A stretch of DNA of 64,000 bases, taken from Pseudomonas grimontii (GTDB taxonomy: Bacteria > Pseudomonadota > Gammaproteobacteria > Pseudomonadales > Pseudomonadaceae). Positions 17,623-26,129 of this stretch are shown piece after piece. The stretch covers positions 248,001 through 312,000 of the forward strand of contig NZ_VFES01000002.1 in the NCBI RefSeq assembly GCF_007858185.1, given 5' to 3'. The stretch's first letter is position 1. Each line of letters starts with the position of its first letter. A model generated the notes under the pieces. It did no database searches, had not been told where the DNA came from, and worked only from the letters and a program-made list of their open reading frames with translations. Both the position numbers and the translations under genes were made by a program.

Positions 17623-18353
17623 GGTGCGGCGCTCGCCAGGGGTTTGCGTGCTACGCAGTTGACCAGGGTTTCTTCACGCTGACCCACCGGCGGCGGAGTA
17701 CGCAGGCCCCAGCGCTCCAGCAGACCGAAGTCGCTGGAACGGCTCCACCACAGGTACGGGTACGAAACGTTCTGCGGGCCGAACTCAAAGCCCTGCTCGC
17801 GGAGCATCTCCAGGTACTCTTCGGCGCTTTTCTGCACATGCATGGGGTGGCGGAACAGCCAGCGAATGACCCAGGTGTCGATATAGGCTTCGGTGGATTC
17901 GGCAAACAGCAAGTAACCGCCGGGCTTGAGCACCCGGTAAAACTCCTTGAGTGCGCGATGCTGTTCAACCAGGTGATGGAAGGTCTGGTGGCAGAACAGG
18001 ATGTCGACGCTGGCGTCCGGCACATCGAGGGTGGCGCAGTCGCTGCCGATCAATTCGACGGCCAGGCCCTGGCGCGCGGCTTCGGCCTTGCTCAGTTCCA
18101 GGCTGTGGGGGTCGGCATCCAGGCCGATCAGGCGTTCAGGGGTAAACACCTGCTGCAGGTATTGGAACGACTTGCCCTGGCCGCAACCAGCGTCCAGCAG
18201 CACCGGCGCCTCGGGCAGGGGATCGGTGAACAGGCTGCGCAGGTCGTTGATTGCCACACGCAATACATGGTGCTGCCAGGTGTGGCTGCGCAGGAACCAG
18301 AAGCCGAACTTGGTTTCTTCGACGTAGTTTTTACTCAGGTATTGAGACGTCAT
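17619..18353 (-). CDS. Class I SAM-dependent methyltransferase (aryl head tailoring)
   Basis: 244 aa. SAM-binding motif I LDAGCGQGKS (about residues 53-62), acidic residue in LIGLDADP, and motif DVPDASVDILFC before HQTFHHL. The family methylates small molecules; in APE clusters such an enzyme is proposed to methylate the aryl head group. It is embedded by 4-nt overlaps between the lipoprotein and flavoprotein genes. Target atom (O or C) cannot be told from sequence. Confidence 0.85.
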   Translation of the reverse strand: MTSQYLSKNYVEETKFGFWFLRSHTWQHHVLRVAINDLRSLFTDPLPEAPVLLDAGCGQGKSFQYLQQVFTPERLIGLDADPHSLELSKAEAARQGLAVELIGSDCATLDVPDASVDILFCHQTFHHLVEQHRALKEFYRVLKPGGYLLFAESTEAYIDTWVIRWLFRHPMHVQKSAEEYLEMLREQGFEFGPQNVSYPYLWWSRSSDFGLLERWGLRTPPPVGQREETLVNCVARKPLASAAP

Positions 18354-19597
18354 ACCGGTTCACTCGCACAAATTTCCGACAACATCCGCAACCGCCGCTT
18401 GGGCTCGCTGACAAACGGGTTGCGTTCGTCCCACGCGTAACCCGCGAGGATTGAACTGATCATCCGGCGAATCTCCGGCGAACTGTCGGGGTGGAAAATC
18501 ACATCCTGGAACGTCCCCGCATACCAGCCTTCGACGTAGCAGCGGAAGGTGTCGACACCGCGCTTGAGCGGCTCGGCAAACTCGGTTTGCCAATCCACGG
18601 TCTCGCCTTTGAGCTGACGATGCAGCACGCCAGCGGCCATGCTCGCCGAGCGCATGGCGATGGTCACGCCGGAGGAGAACACCGGGTCGAGGAATTCCGC
18701 CGCATTGCCCAGCAGCGCAAAGCCTGGGCCGTGCAGGGTTTTGACGTTGGCCGAGTAGCCGCCGATGGTGCGCGCTGGCGTGTCCCATACGGTGTTATGC
18801 AGCACGCCGGACAAGCTCGGGGTTTCGTCGATAAAGCCGCGCAGGCAGGCGTCGAGGTCAGCGTCGCGACCGTCGAAATGCTCCTTGGCCGCGACCACGC
18901 CCACCGAGCAGCGACCGTTGCTGAACGGGATGGTCCAGAACCAGATATCGCGCTTGGTAGGGTGAGTGGTTATCAGAATCTTGGTGCGGTCGAAGCCTGG
19001 GTGTTCGATGCGGTCTTCAACGTGGGTGAACACTGCCTGGCGCAGCGGGAAATTCGACGGCGCCTCCAGGTCGAGCAGGCGCGGCAGTACGCGGCCGTAG
19101 CCGCTGGCATCGAGCACGAACTTGGCCTTGATGTGGTACTCGCTGCCGTTCTCGCGGCGCACATGCAGGTAGCGGCACTCACCGGAGAAATCCACGCCGA
19201 CGATGGTTTCGCCGTAGCGGATGTCAACGCCTTGCTGTGCGGCCTGATCGGCCAGCAACTTGTCGAACTCGCCGCGCTGCACCTGGAAGGTGGTCGGCTT
19301 GCCGTTGCTGAAGGTGTCACCGAAATCAAATGCGCTGTAACGCTCGCCCCAGGCAAACGCGGCACCGGTTTTTACCTGGAAACCCGCGGCCTGCACGGCG
19401 TCGAGCATGCCGGTTTCTTCGATGAAATCGATGCAGTGCGACAGCAGGCTTTCACCGATCGAAAAGCGCGGAAAATGCTGGCGCTCGATGATCAATACAT
19501 CATGCCCTTTGCGTTTGAGCAGTGCGGCGGCAATCGCGCCGGAGGGCCCGGCACCAATCACCACGACCTGGCGACGTTCCATTTCAACTATGGGCAC
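18350..19597 (-). CDS. FAD-dependent halogenase-like oxidoreductase
   Basis: 415 aa flavoprotein. Dinucleotide motif GAGPSG (residues 15-20) and PRFSIGESLL are typical of the tryptophan-halogenase/PltA superfamily. Two halogenase hallmarks are present: WFWTIP at 219-224 (pattern WxWxIP) and Lys76 in VKTGAAFAWG (pattern KxGAxFxWG, which holds the catalytic Lys in phenol/pyrrole halogenases). GTG 19597 is preferred over ATG 19582 because AAGGAG lies 5 nt upstream. It could halogenate or hydroxylate the aryl head; a non-halogenating monooxygenase or reductase role is equally possible, since cluster homologues are mostly annotated only as oxidoreductases. Confidence 0.85.
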   Translation of the reverse strand: MPIVEMERRQVVVIGAGPSGAIAAALLKRKGHDVLIIERQHFPRFSIGESLLSHCIDFIEETGMLDAVQAAGFQVKTGAAFAWGERYSAFDFGDTFSNGKPTTFQVQRGEFDKLLADQAAQQGVDIRYGETIVGVDFSGECRYLHVRRENGSEYHIKAKFVLDASGYGRVLPRLLDLEAPSNFPLRQAVFTHVEDRIEHPGFDRTKILITTHPTKRDIWFWTIPFSNGRCSVGVVAAKEHFDGRDADLDACLRGFIDETPSLSGVLHNTVWDTPARTIGGYSANVKTLHGPGFALLGNAAEFLDPVFSSGVTIAMRSASMAAGVLHRQLKGETVDWQTEFAEPLKRGVDTFRCYVEGWYAGTFQDVIFHPDSSPEIRRMISSILAGYAWDERNPFVSEPKRRLRMLSEICASEPV

Positions 19598-19630
19598 GAG
19601 GGCTCCTTGCCGCTTTGGCGATAATCACAT

Positions 19631-21949
19631 TCATGAGGCATGTTTCCGTTGGCCGGCCCAGGGCGCCAGCATAAAGCTGAATGCCAGGCCCAGGCTGACC
19701 GACAGGCCGAAATTACTCACTGCTGGTGTGCTGGACACGGCCAGCAGGCCGAACGACAACCAGGTCGTCAGCGCTGCCAGCAGCGTCCCTAAAAGGCTGA
19801 CAGCAGGACCGCCGATCTGTTCGCGCATCAAAATCGCATAATCAACACTGATGGCCGTGACCAGCAGCAGCCCGAACAGGCTGAACAGGGTCAACGGCTG
19901 GCCCAGCCAACCCAGGCTGGCCAGGCTGCACAGCGCCGCCAGCAGCGGCAGGGCGACGATGCGCAAGGCACCGCCAAAGCCGAACGGCAGGATCAGCAAC
20001 AGCACGATCAATACGCACGACATCAGCTTCAATTCGGCGGCGCTGATCTGCGTGTCGGCGAACACACGGTTCAAATCACCGAGGCGATCCACCAACTGCA
20101 CGCCGGGTAGGTCCACGGCTTGCACCCGCAGCAGCGCCGGGTTGTTCAGGCCCTGCAGGCTGACCATGGCCGCGACACCGCCGTCCACCGGGCCGAGCCA
20201 CAGCGTGCGCCAGGGTTCGGCCAAGGGGCCCGCCAGCGCAGCGTCGATGTCTTCGGTGGGCAGCGCTTGCAGTTGCGCGACTTCGGCTTGCAGGGCACTG
20301 GCGGGCACGCCGAGGTCCAACAGCGGCTGCCAATGGTGTGGGAGTGTGTTCAGGGCATCGCGCAGTTGTTGCTGCTCGGCGGGTAGGCTGACCAGTTGGT
20401 TGAGCGCCAGGTAACCCTGAAGCTTGTCCATATTCACCAGTTGGTCCAGGCGGTGGCCCAGGGCGGCTTGCCGCTCCAGCAACTGCGGCTGGTTATCCGC
20501 CCGGATCAGGAAAAACTGGCTGGTGGGCTGGAAGCCGGTAATGCGTGCCACCGCCTGCGCCTCTTGCAGCAATTGCGGCGGCGCGCCGATCCACTGGCGA
20601 ATATCGTTTTTGCTGTTCAGCTGCCACAGGCCACCGGCGCAGAACAGCAGCACCCACGCCAGCAAAAATGGGCTCGGCACGCGCTTGAGCAAGGAGGCCC
20701 GCACCAGCCACAGGCACTCGGCGATGCGCAGCGGCCATTGTGCCGGGCGCAGTTCGACACCCTTGAGCAAAGCCGGCAGCAGGCATACCGCTGACAGGTA
20801 AGCGCCGACCAGCCCCGCAGCGGAGAACACCGCGATTTGCGTCAAGGCCGGAAACGGCGTCCAGGCCAGCGCCAGGTAGCCGATGCAACTGGTGGCCAGG
20901 CTCAGGCTCAGCCCTGGCAGCGTCAGGCGCAATGCCGGCCAACTGCGCCAGGGGGTCATGCTCCAGCTTTTCGACAGGTAGTGCAGCGGGTAATCCACCG
21001 CGACGCCGATCAGGCTGGAGCCGAGCACCAAGGTCATCACATGCATATGGCCGAACAGCGCCACGCAGGTGACGGCGCCAAACAGCATGCCCACCAGCAC
21101 TGGTACGAACGCCAGCAGCACTCGCCAGCGGCGGAACGCCAGCAACAGCAACAGCAGGATGCCGACAGTGGCGCCACCGCCAACCCAGGTGATTTCCCGC
21201 GTGGCCTGCTGCTGGCCATTGGCGGCGTAGAGCAAACCGCTGGCGGCGAGCAATTGCGCGCCGTGTTCGCCGGCCTGCGTGCGGCTGGCCTGGAGCAAAT
21301 CCGCCACTTGCAGCGGCAGTTTCATGTCGAAGGCATTGCCGGTGGTACGTGCGCGCAGCAGCACCCAGCTCTTGCCGTCGGCGTCGGCGATCAAGGCGCC
21401 GCTGCCGATGTCCAGTTGCACCGAGCCGTGTTGCGGCTGGCTGTTCTGGATGCGTCCGGTCAGGCCGAGCCAGTCGTCCTGGCTCGGCACCAGGCTGAAG
21501 CCGGTGAAGGGGTCGAACAGCGACTGCACCCGTTGCTGGATGAACGCGTCGGGGTGGTCGATCAGTTGTTCGCGGTCCTTGGCCGAGAGCATCGCCAGCC
21601 GCCCGCGCAGCAACTGCTCACGCAGCGCCGGCAGGTCGGCTTGCAGGTTCCATTGGACCTTCTCGAACAGGCCGCTGGCCTGCCAGCGCTCGCCCAATTG
21701 CTGCGCCACGGCCACCGCTTGTTGGCGATCGGCGTGCCCCACCAATACCAGCATTTCGCGGTTGAGCGGCTCCTGCATGCGCTGTTCGGCCTGCAACTCC
21801 AAGGCATCCGGCGTACTGCCCGGGACCAGCTCCATCAGGTTGGCCGACAGCGGTGCACCGTGGCGCCATTGCCAGCCGGCCAGGGCCAGCACGGCCACCA
21901 GCAGGATCAGGAACAGGCGGGGCAGCAGGCGCTCACTGGGCAAAGTCAT
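19631..21949 (-). CDS. MMPL/RND-family exporter of the APE cluster
   Basis: 772 aa with two repeats of one N-terminal helix plus a periplasmic loop and a five-helix bundle (helices near residues 10-26, 255-390, 420-440 and 640-765). It resembles the MMPL-type RND transporters that are fixed parts of APE clusters and export lipids. Expected to flip or extract the aryl polyene lipid from the inner membrane and hand it to the LolA-like protein. It overlaps the lolA-like gene by 17 nt. The 33-nt gap to the flavoprotein gene contains that gene's ribosome site. Confidence 0.9.
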   Translation of the reverse strand: MTLPSERLLPRLFLILLVAVLALAGWQWRHGAPLSANLMELVPGSTPDALELQAEQRMQEPLNREMLVLVGHADRQQAVAVAQQLGERWQASGLFEKVQWNLQADLPALREQLLRGRLAMLSAKDREQLIDHPDAFIQQRVQSLFDPFTGFSLVPSQDDWLGLTGRIQNSQPQHGSVQLDIGSGALIADADGKSWVLLRARTTGNAFDMKLPLQVADLLQASRTQAGEHGAQLLAASGLLYAANGQQQATREITWVGGGATVGILLLLLLAFRRWRVLLAFVPVLVGMLFGAVTCVALFGHMHVMTLVLGSSLIGVAVDYPLHYLSKSWSMTPWRSWPALRLTLPGLSLSLATSCIGYLALAWTPFPALTQIAVFSAAGLVGAYLSAVCLLPALLKGVELRPAQWPLRIAECLWLVRASLLKRVPSPFLLAWVLLFCAGGLWQLNSKNDIRQWIGAPPQLLQEAQAVARITGFQPTSQFFLIRADNQPQLLERQAALGHRLDQLVNMDKLQGYLALNQLVSLPAEQQQLRDALNTLPHHWQPLLDLGVPASALQAEVAQLQALPTEDIDAALAGPLAEPWRTLWLGPVDGGVAAMVSLQGLNNPALLRVQAVDLPGVQLVDRLGDLNRVFADTQISAAELKLMSCVLIVLLLILPFGFGGALRIVALPLLAALCSLASLGWLGQPLTLFSLFGLLLVTAISVDYAILMREQIGGPAVSLLGTLLAALTTWLSFGLLAVSSTPAVSNFGLSVSLGLAFSFMLAPWAGQRKHAS

Positions 21950-22523
21950 GTTGCTCCGCGTCGCTCAACGGCTGGCTGGCCGTACTGTCCTGCATGCGCA
22001 GCAAGGTGCTGTCGCCCTGGGTTTCCAGCAGTTCGATGGTGTGTACCAGCTCACCGCCGTCGATATTGATCTGGGTGAATACCTGCTTGAGCAGTAGCGA
22101 GCGCGGGATCAGCGTGAGTTTCCATTGCTGGGCTTCGCCTTGCAGTTGCAGCTCGAAGTCACGCTGCAAGCCGCTGCTGTCGCCCTGGAGCACGGCGAGG
22201 AACAGACGGTTCTGTTCGGCACCGGCGCTCTTGTTCGGCAGCAGCTGCCAGCCATTCGCGTCACGACGGGCGATGCCCTGGGCGCTGATGCGGTAGTCCT
22301 GTTGCAGTGGGGTTTTCAGCAGCCACAGCAGGCCGTGGTCTTTGGCCAGGACGAAGGTGCCCTTGCTGACCAGCGGTTGCGGTAGCGCCCGCAGGTGTTT
22401 TTCCTGGATGAAGCTGCCGTGGATCACTGAAGGTTTGGCCAACTGGTCGCTGAGTTGTTGCAGGTCGAAGGCCTGGGCTTGAAGCGACAGCAGCAACGCG
22501 CCGAGGAAGGTGATCAGTTTCAT
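21933..22523 (-). CDS. LolA-like periplasmic carrier protein
   Basis: 196 aa. It has a cleavable signal peptide (FLGALLLSLQAQA, cleavage about residue 18) and a LolA/LppM-type beta-barrel domain (GSFIQEKHLRAL, SKGTFVLAKDHGLLWLLKTPL in pieces). Proteins of this type in APE clusters probably carry the polyene lipid across the periplasm. ATG 22523 overlaps the thioesterase stop (ATGA). Confidence 0.87.
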   Translation of the reverse strand: MKLITFLGALLLSLQAQAFDLQQLSDQLAKPSVIHGSFIQEKHLRALPQPLVSKGTFVLAKDHGLLWLLKTPLQQDYRISAQGIARRDANGWQLLPNKSAGAEQNRLFLAVLQGDSSGLQRDFELQLQGEAQQWKLTLIPRSLLLKQVFTQINIDGGELVHTIELLETQGDSTLLRMQDSTASQPLSDAEQHDFAQ

Positions 22524-22945
22524 GACAAGGCCCTGTCGACGGCGTCGGTGAATACTTTGGGCGAGGCCAGCTGCATCTCGCGACTGGCGATTTCCACCGC
22601 CACTTGCACAGTGCTGGCGCGGGTCAGGCGCTCGCCGCTGGCCAGGTCGGTGATCAGGTAGTTGACCTTCAAGCGGTTCTCCCACTCCACCAGACTGGCG
22701 CGCACGTTGATCGTCTGGCCGAACATCGCGCCGCGCACATAGCGCAGTTGCATGTCGATCACCGGCCAGGCGTAGCCGGCTTCGAGCATCGCCGTGTAGT
22801 TGTGGCCGATCTTGTCCAGCAGCGCGCAGCGTGCGACTTCCAGGTACTTCACGTAATGCCCGTGCCAGACGACGTTCATGGTGTCGACGTCAAAAAACGG
22901 CACGAGGATTTCGGTGTCGCTGTGTAATACGCCAGGGCTACGCAT
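22520..22945 (-). CDS. Acyl-CoA/ACP thioesterase, 4-hydroxybenzoyl-CoA type
   Basis: 141 aa single hotdog domain with the 4HBT signature FFDVDTMNVVWHGHYVKYLE (Asp in the FxDxDxxxxVxxxxY pattern). It may release the finished polyene from the ACP or edit stalled chains. ATG 22945 overlaps the ammonia-lyase gene by 8 nt; an in-frame extension to 23050 lies inside that gene. Confidence 0.88.
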   Translation of the reverse strand: MRSPGVLHSDTEILVPFFDVDTMNVVWHGHYVKYLEVARCALLDKIGHNYTAMLEAGYAWPVIDMQLRYVRGAMFGQTINVRASLVEWENRLKVNYLITDLASGERLTRASTVQVAVEIASREMQLASPKVFTDAVDRALS

Positions 22946-24479
22946 GCAGCCTCCAGTGTTGCTCGGCGATGCGTTGCAGGCACAGGCGCAGTTCGCCTTC
23001 GAGGGCGCGGTCTTCGATGACCGGCGGGAAGTCCTGGGCCAGCTCTGCATGCATGGCCGCCAGAGCCGGCGGCAACGGGCGTGCGTCGTTGGCCTGGGCG
23101 CGCAGCCACACGCCCTGGTTGGCGGCGAGCAGGGTGGCGGCGGCGACCTGTTCGGTCAGCTCCAGCACACGGATCGCATCGCGGGCGGCGATGGTGCCCA
23201 TGCTCACCTTGTCCTGGTTGTGGCATTCGGTGGAGCGCGAGAACACGCTGGCCGGCATGGTGTTTTTCAGGGCTTCGGCGGTCCAGGCGCTGGTGCCGAT
23301 CTGCACGGCCTTGAAGCCATGGTTGATCATCGCGCGGTCAGCCGGTGCGCCGGACAGGTTGCTCGGCAGGCCGTGGTTGTAGCGCACGTCTACCAGCAGC
23401 GCGAGCTGGCGGTCGAGCAGGTCGGCGACGTTGGCCACCAGGGTCTTGAGGCTGTCCATGGCAAAGGCGATATGCCCGCCGTAGAAATGCCCGCCATGCA
23501 GCACGCGTTCTTCTTCGGCGTCGATGATCGGGTTGTCGTTGGCGCTGTTCAGTTCGATCTCGATAAACGAACGCAGCCAGTTCAGGCTGTCCGCCAACAC
23601 ACCGAGCACGTGCGGCGCGCAGCGCAGTGAGTAGCGGTCCTGCAGGCGATGCAGCGGCGCGGTCGGCGCGTCGATCGCCAGGTCCTTGCGCAGCCAGGCG
23701 GCGACTTGCATCTGCCCCGGATGTGGCTTGGCGGCGAACAGGCGCTCGTCGAAGTGTTCCGGGTTGCCTTGCAGCGCCACCACGTTCAGTGCGGTGATGC
23801 GCGTGGCCAGTTGCAGCAGGTAGTCGGCGCGGGCGAAGGCCAGGCAAGCGATGCCGGTCATCACGGCGGTGCCGTTCATCAGCGCCAGGGCCTCCTTGGG
23901 GCGCAGTACCAGCGGCTCCCAGCCGAGTTCGCGGTGCACGTCGGCCGCCTGACGACGCTCGCCACGGAACAGCACGTCGCGCTCGCCGGACAGGGTCGCG
24001 GCCACGTAGGACAGCGGCGTCAGGTCACCGCTGGCGCCCACCGAGCCTTCTTCCGGGATCAGCGGCAGCACGTCGTGTTCGAGGAACGCATGCAGGCGCT
24101 CCAGCAGTTCCACGCGCACCCCGGAGACACCGTGGCACAGCGACTGCAAGCGCGCCGCCAGCACGGCACGGGTAGCTTGGGCGTCGAGCAACTTGCCCAG
24201 GCCGCAACCGTGGAAGGTGTACAGGTGACGCGGCAGGGCCTCGACGTGTTGCAACGGCACCGCGACCACGCAGGAGTCACCGTAGCCGGTGGTTACGCCG
24301 TAGATCACGCCTTCCTTGTTCAGCAACGAGTCGAGGAACTGCGCGCCCTTGGCAATGCGCTGGCGATACGCGGCATCGCTTTGCAGCTGGGTAGGCACCT
24401 GACGGTTGGCCAGGGCCAGCACGTCTTCGATGCGCAGGGGGCGTTCGCCAAAGGTTACCGGCTCAAGATGCGTCGTCAT
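22938..24479 (-). CDS. Aromatic amino acid ammonia lyase (HAL/TAL family)
   Basis: 513 aa. The MIO cofactor tripeptide Ala149-Ser150-Gly151 is in GSVGASGDLTPLSY; the catalytic Tyr loop YGVTTGYG starts at residue 60; NDNPI and the Gln/Tyr motifs are in place. In flexirubin and other APE clusters this enzyme deaminates tyrosine (or phenylalanine) to the cinnamate-type starter. The selectivity pair is Phe89-His90 (FHGCGLG), which matches neither classic HAL (Ser-His) nor bacterial TAL (His-Leu) exactly, so the substrate is left open. ATG 24479 overlaps the acyltransferase gene by 17 nt. Confidence 0.9.
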   Translation of the reverse strand: MTTHLEPVTFGERPLRIEDVLALANRQVPTQLQSDAAYRQRIAKGAQFLDSLLNKEGVIYGVTTGYGDSCVVAVPLQHVEALPRHLYTFHGCGLGKLLDAQATRAVLAARLQSLCHGVSGVRVELLERLHAFLEHDVLPLIPEEGSVGASGDLTPLSYVAATLSGERDVLFRGERRQAADVHRELGWEPLVLRPKEALALMNGTAVMTGIACLAFARADYLLQLATRITALNVVALQGNPEHFDERLFAAKPHPGQMQVAAWLRKDLAIDAPTAPLHRLQDRYSLRCAPHVLGVLADSLNWLRSFIEIELNSANDNPIIDAEEERVLHGGHFYGGHIAFAMDSLKTLVANVADLLDRQLALLVDVRYNHGLPSNLSGAPADRAMINHGFKAVQIGTSAWTAEALKNTMPASVFSRSTECHNQDKVSMGTIAARDAIRVLELTEQVAAATLLAANQGVWLRAQANDARPLPPALAAMHAELAQDFPPVIEDRALEGELRLCLQRIAEQHWRLHA

Positions 24480-25398
24480 CGGTCTTCCAGAAAGGGTAAA
24501 AGTTGAACCATTGTTGGGGCGCTTCCAGGCAGAACTGGCCCAGGCGTGCGGCGTAGCGCGCGGTCCACAGGGCAATGACCTGCTCGCGGGTGCTGCGTTT
24601 CCATTCGATCAATTGCGCGAAGGGCTCGATGGTCAGGCGATAGCGGCCCTGGTGTTTCAGGCACATCAGCAGGTTGACCGGGCATTTCAGCAGGCCCGCC
24701 AGCAGCCACGGGCCTTGGGGGAAGGCAGCGTCATGGCCGAGGAAATCCACGCGCACCGTGCGCCCGCCATGCAACGGCACACGGTCGCCGGCAATCGCCA
24801 GCCATTCGCCGTCGTCCAGGCGCTGGCTGAGCAACAGCATGGTGGCCGGGTCCAGCTCGCTGACCTGGATCAGGCGCAAGTGGGTGGCCCCGGCTTCGCC
24901 CAGCAGGCGGTTGAAGCGTTCGGCGTGCTTGGTGTGCACCAGCACGTTCATGGTGACCTGTTCGCCGATTTCCGCCAGCGCGCGGCACACTTCGAGGTTG
25001 CCCAAATGTGCGCCGACCAGCATCTGCCCGCGCCCGCCACGCAGTCGCCCGCGCAGTTTCGCCGGGTCGTTGATCTCGATCTGTTCCAGGCGCAGCTTGC
25101 CGTTCCACACGTCGAGCTTGTCGAGCAGGGCGTCGGCAAAGGCCATGAACTGGGCGAAGACTTTGCGCTGGCTGGGGCGTAGTTCATCGCGTCCGCTCCA
25201 GTCGGCCAGGCGTTGTTGGTATTGCCAGGTGCTCTGGCGCGCGGTGCGGCTGAACAGGAAGAAGTACAACACGATGCCATACAGCACCGGGCTCAGCAGG
25301 CGGCGGCCGAGGACCTTGGCGGCGAGGGCGGTGAATTTCATCAGCCAGTAGCTGCCGCGCTCTTCGCGGTCGGCCCAATGCTTGGTGCTGTCGCTCAT
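24463..25398 (-). CDS. LPLAT-family (HtrB/LpxL-like) acyltransferase
   Basis: 311 aa, one membrane anchor near residues 30-47, with the lysophospholipid acyltransferase His box GAHLGNLEV and the AGDRVPLHGG segment typical of LpxL-like enzymes. It probably transfers the aryl polyene or a fatty acyl chain to the lipid core of the final APE lipid. ATG 25398 is chosen for the ATGA overlap with the glycosyltransferase gene; a GTG six codons upstream is possible. Confidence 0.87.
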   Translation of the reverse strand: MSDSTKHWADREERGSYWLMKFTALAAKVLGRRLLSPVLYGIVLYFFLFSRTARQSTWQYQQRLADWSGRDELRPSQRKVFAQFMAFADALLDKLDVWNGKLRLEQIEINDPAKLRGRLRGGRGQMLVGAHLGNLEVCRALAEIGEQVTMNVLVHTKHAERFNRLLGEAGATHLRLIQVSELDPATMLLLSQRLDDGEWLAIAGDRVPLHGGRTVRVDFLGHDAAFPQGPWLLAGLLKCPVNLLMCLKHQGRYRLTIEPFAQLIEWKRSTREQVIALWTARYAARLGQFCLEAPQQWFNFYPFWKTDDDAS

Positions 25399-26129
25399 GC
25401 CTGCCACCGTCGCCACAGGATCAGCGGTGCACGCACCAACATGCCGAAGAACAGTCGGGTGTGCATGGCGCTGATGCGTACGTTGTCGCGGAACAGGCGG
25501 AAGTGCGACAGGCCGTCGGCAGGGTAATGCACCTGGGTCGGCAGCCAGCGCATCGGCTGGTTACGCCAGGCCAGGCGCACCAGGATGTCGGAGTCGAAGT
25601 CCATGTGCGTGCCAATGTAGGCCGAGTCCATCAGGGCCAGCACTGGTGCCAGCGGATACACGCGAAAGCCGCACATCGAGTCGCGGATCTGCAGCGACAG
25701 GGTGTTGATCCACACCCACACGTGGGTCAGGTAACGCGCGTACAAACGGCCCTTGGGCACGCTTTCGTCGTATTCCGGGTAGCCGCAGATGATCGCGTTG
25801 GGCTGCCTGCGGGATGCGTCGATAAATGTCTCGACTTCGCGCAGGTCGTGCTGTCCGTCGGCGTCGACCTGCAAGGCGTGGCTGAAGCCCAGGCGCGCCG
25901 CTTCGCGAAAGCCTGCCATCACCGCGCCGCCCTTGCCTTGATTGTTCGGCAGGGTCAGCAGGGTGACATTGTCCAGCCGCGCCAATTGCGCCAACACCGC
26001 TGCACAGGCCGGGCTGCTGCCGTCGTCGACCAACAGACACGGCAGGCCGCTGCTCAACAGGCTGTGGACCACGGCGGGCACTGCGGCTTCGTGGTTGTAG
26101 ACCGGGATCAGGGCGCAAGGGTTATGCAT
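25395..26129 (-). CDS. Family 2 glycosyltransferase
   Basis: 244 aa GT-A fold enzyme: N-terminal CALIPVYNHE, LLVDDGSS, NNQGKGGAVMAGF, and the metal-binding DADGQHD motif. It resembles dolichol-phosphate mannosyltransferase-like GT2 proteins found in APE clusters. It is predicted to add a sugar to the lipid anchor of the polyene. ATG 26129 overlaps the acyl-ligase gene by 8 nt. Confidence 0.87.
   Translation of the reverse strand: MHNPCALIPVYNHEAAVPAVVHSLLSSGLPCLLVDDGSSPACAAVLAQLARLDNVTLLTLPNNQGKGGAVMAGFREAARLGFSHALQVDADGQHDLREVETFIDASRRQPNAIICGYPEYDESVPKGRLYARYLTHVWVWINTLSLQIRDSMCGFRVYPLAPVLALMDSAYIGTHMDFDSDILVRLAWRNQPMRWLPTQVHYPADGLSHFRLFRDNVRISAMHTRLFFGMLVRAPLILWRRWQA

Noticed and set aside
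19582..19582. ATG start for the halogenase-like gene
   Set aside because: The GTG five codons upstream has AAGGAG at good spacing; the ATG has none. The difference does not affect any motif.
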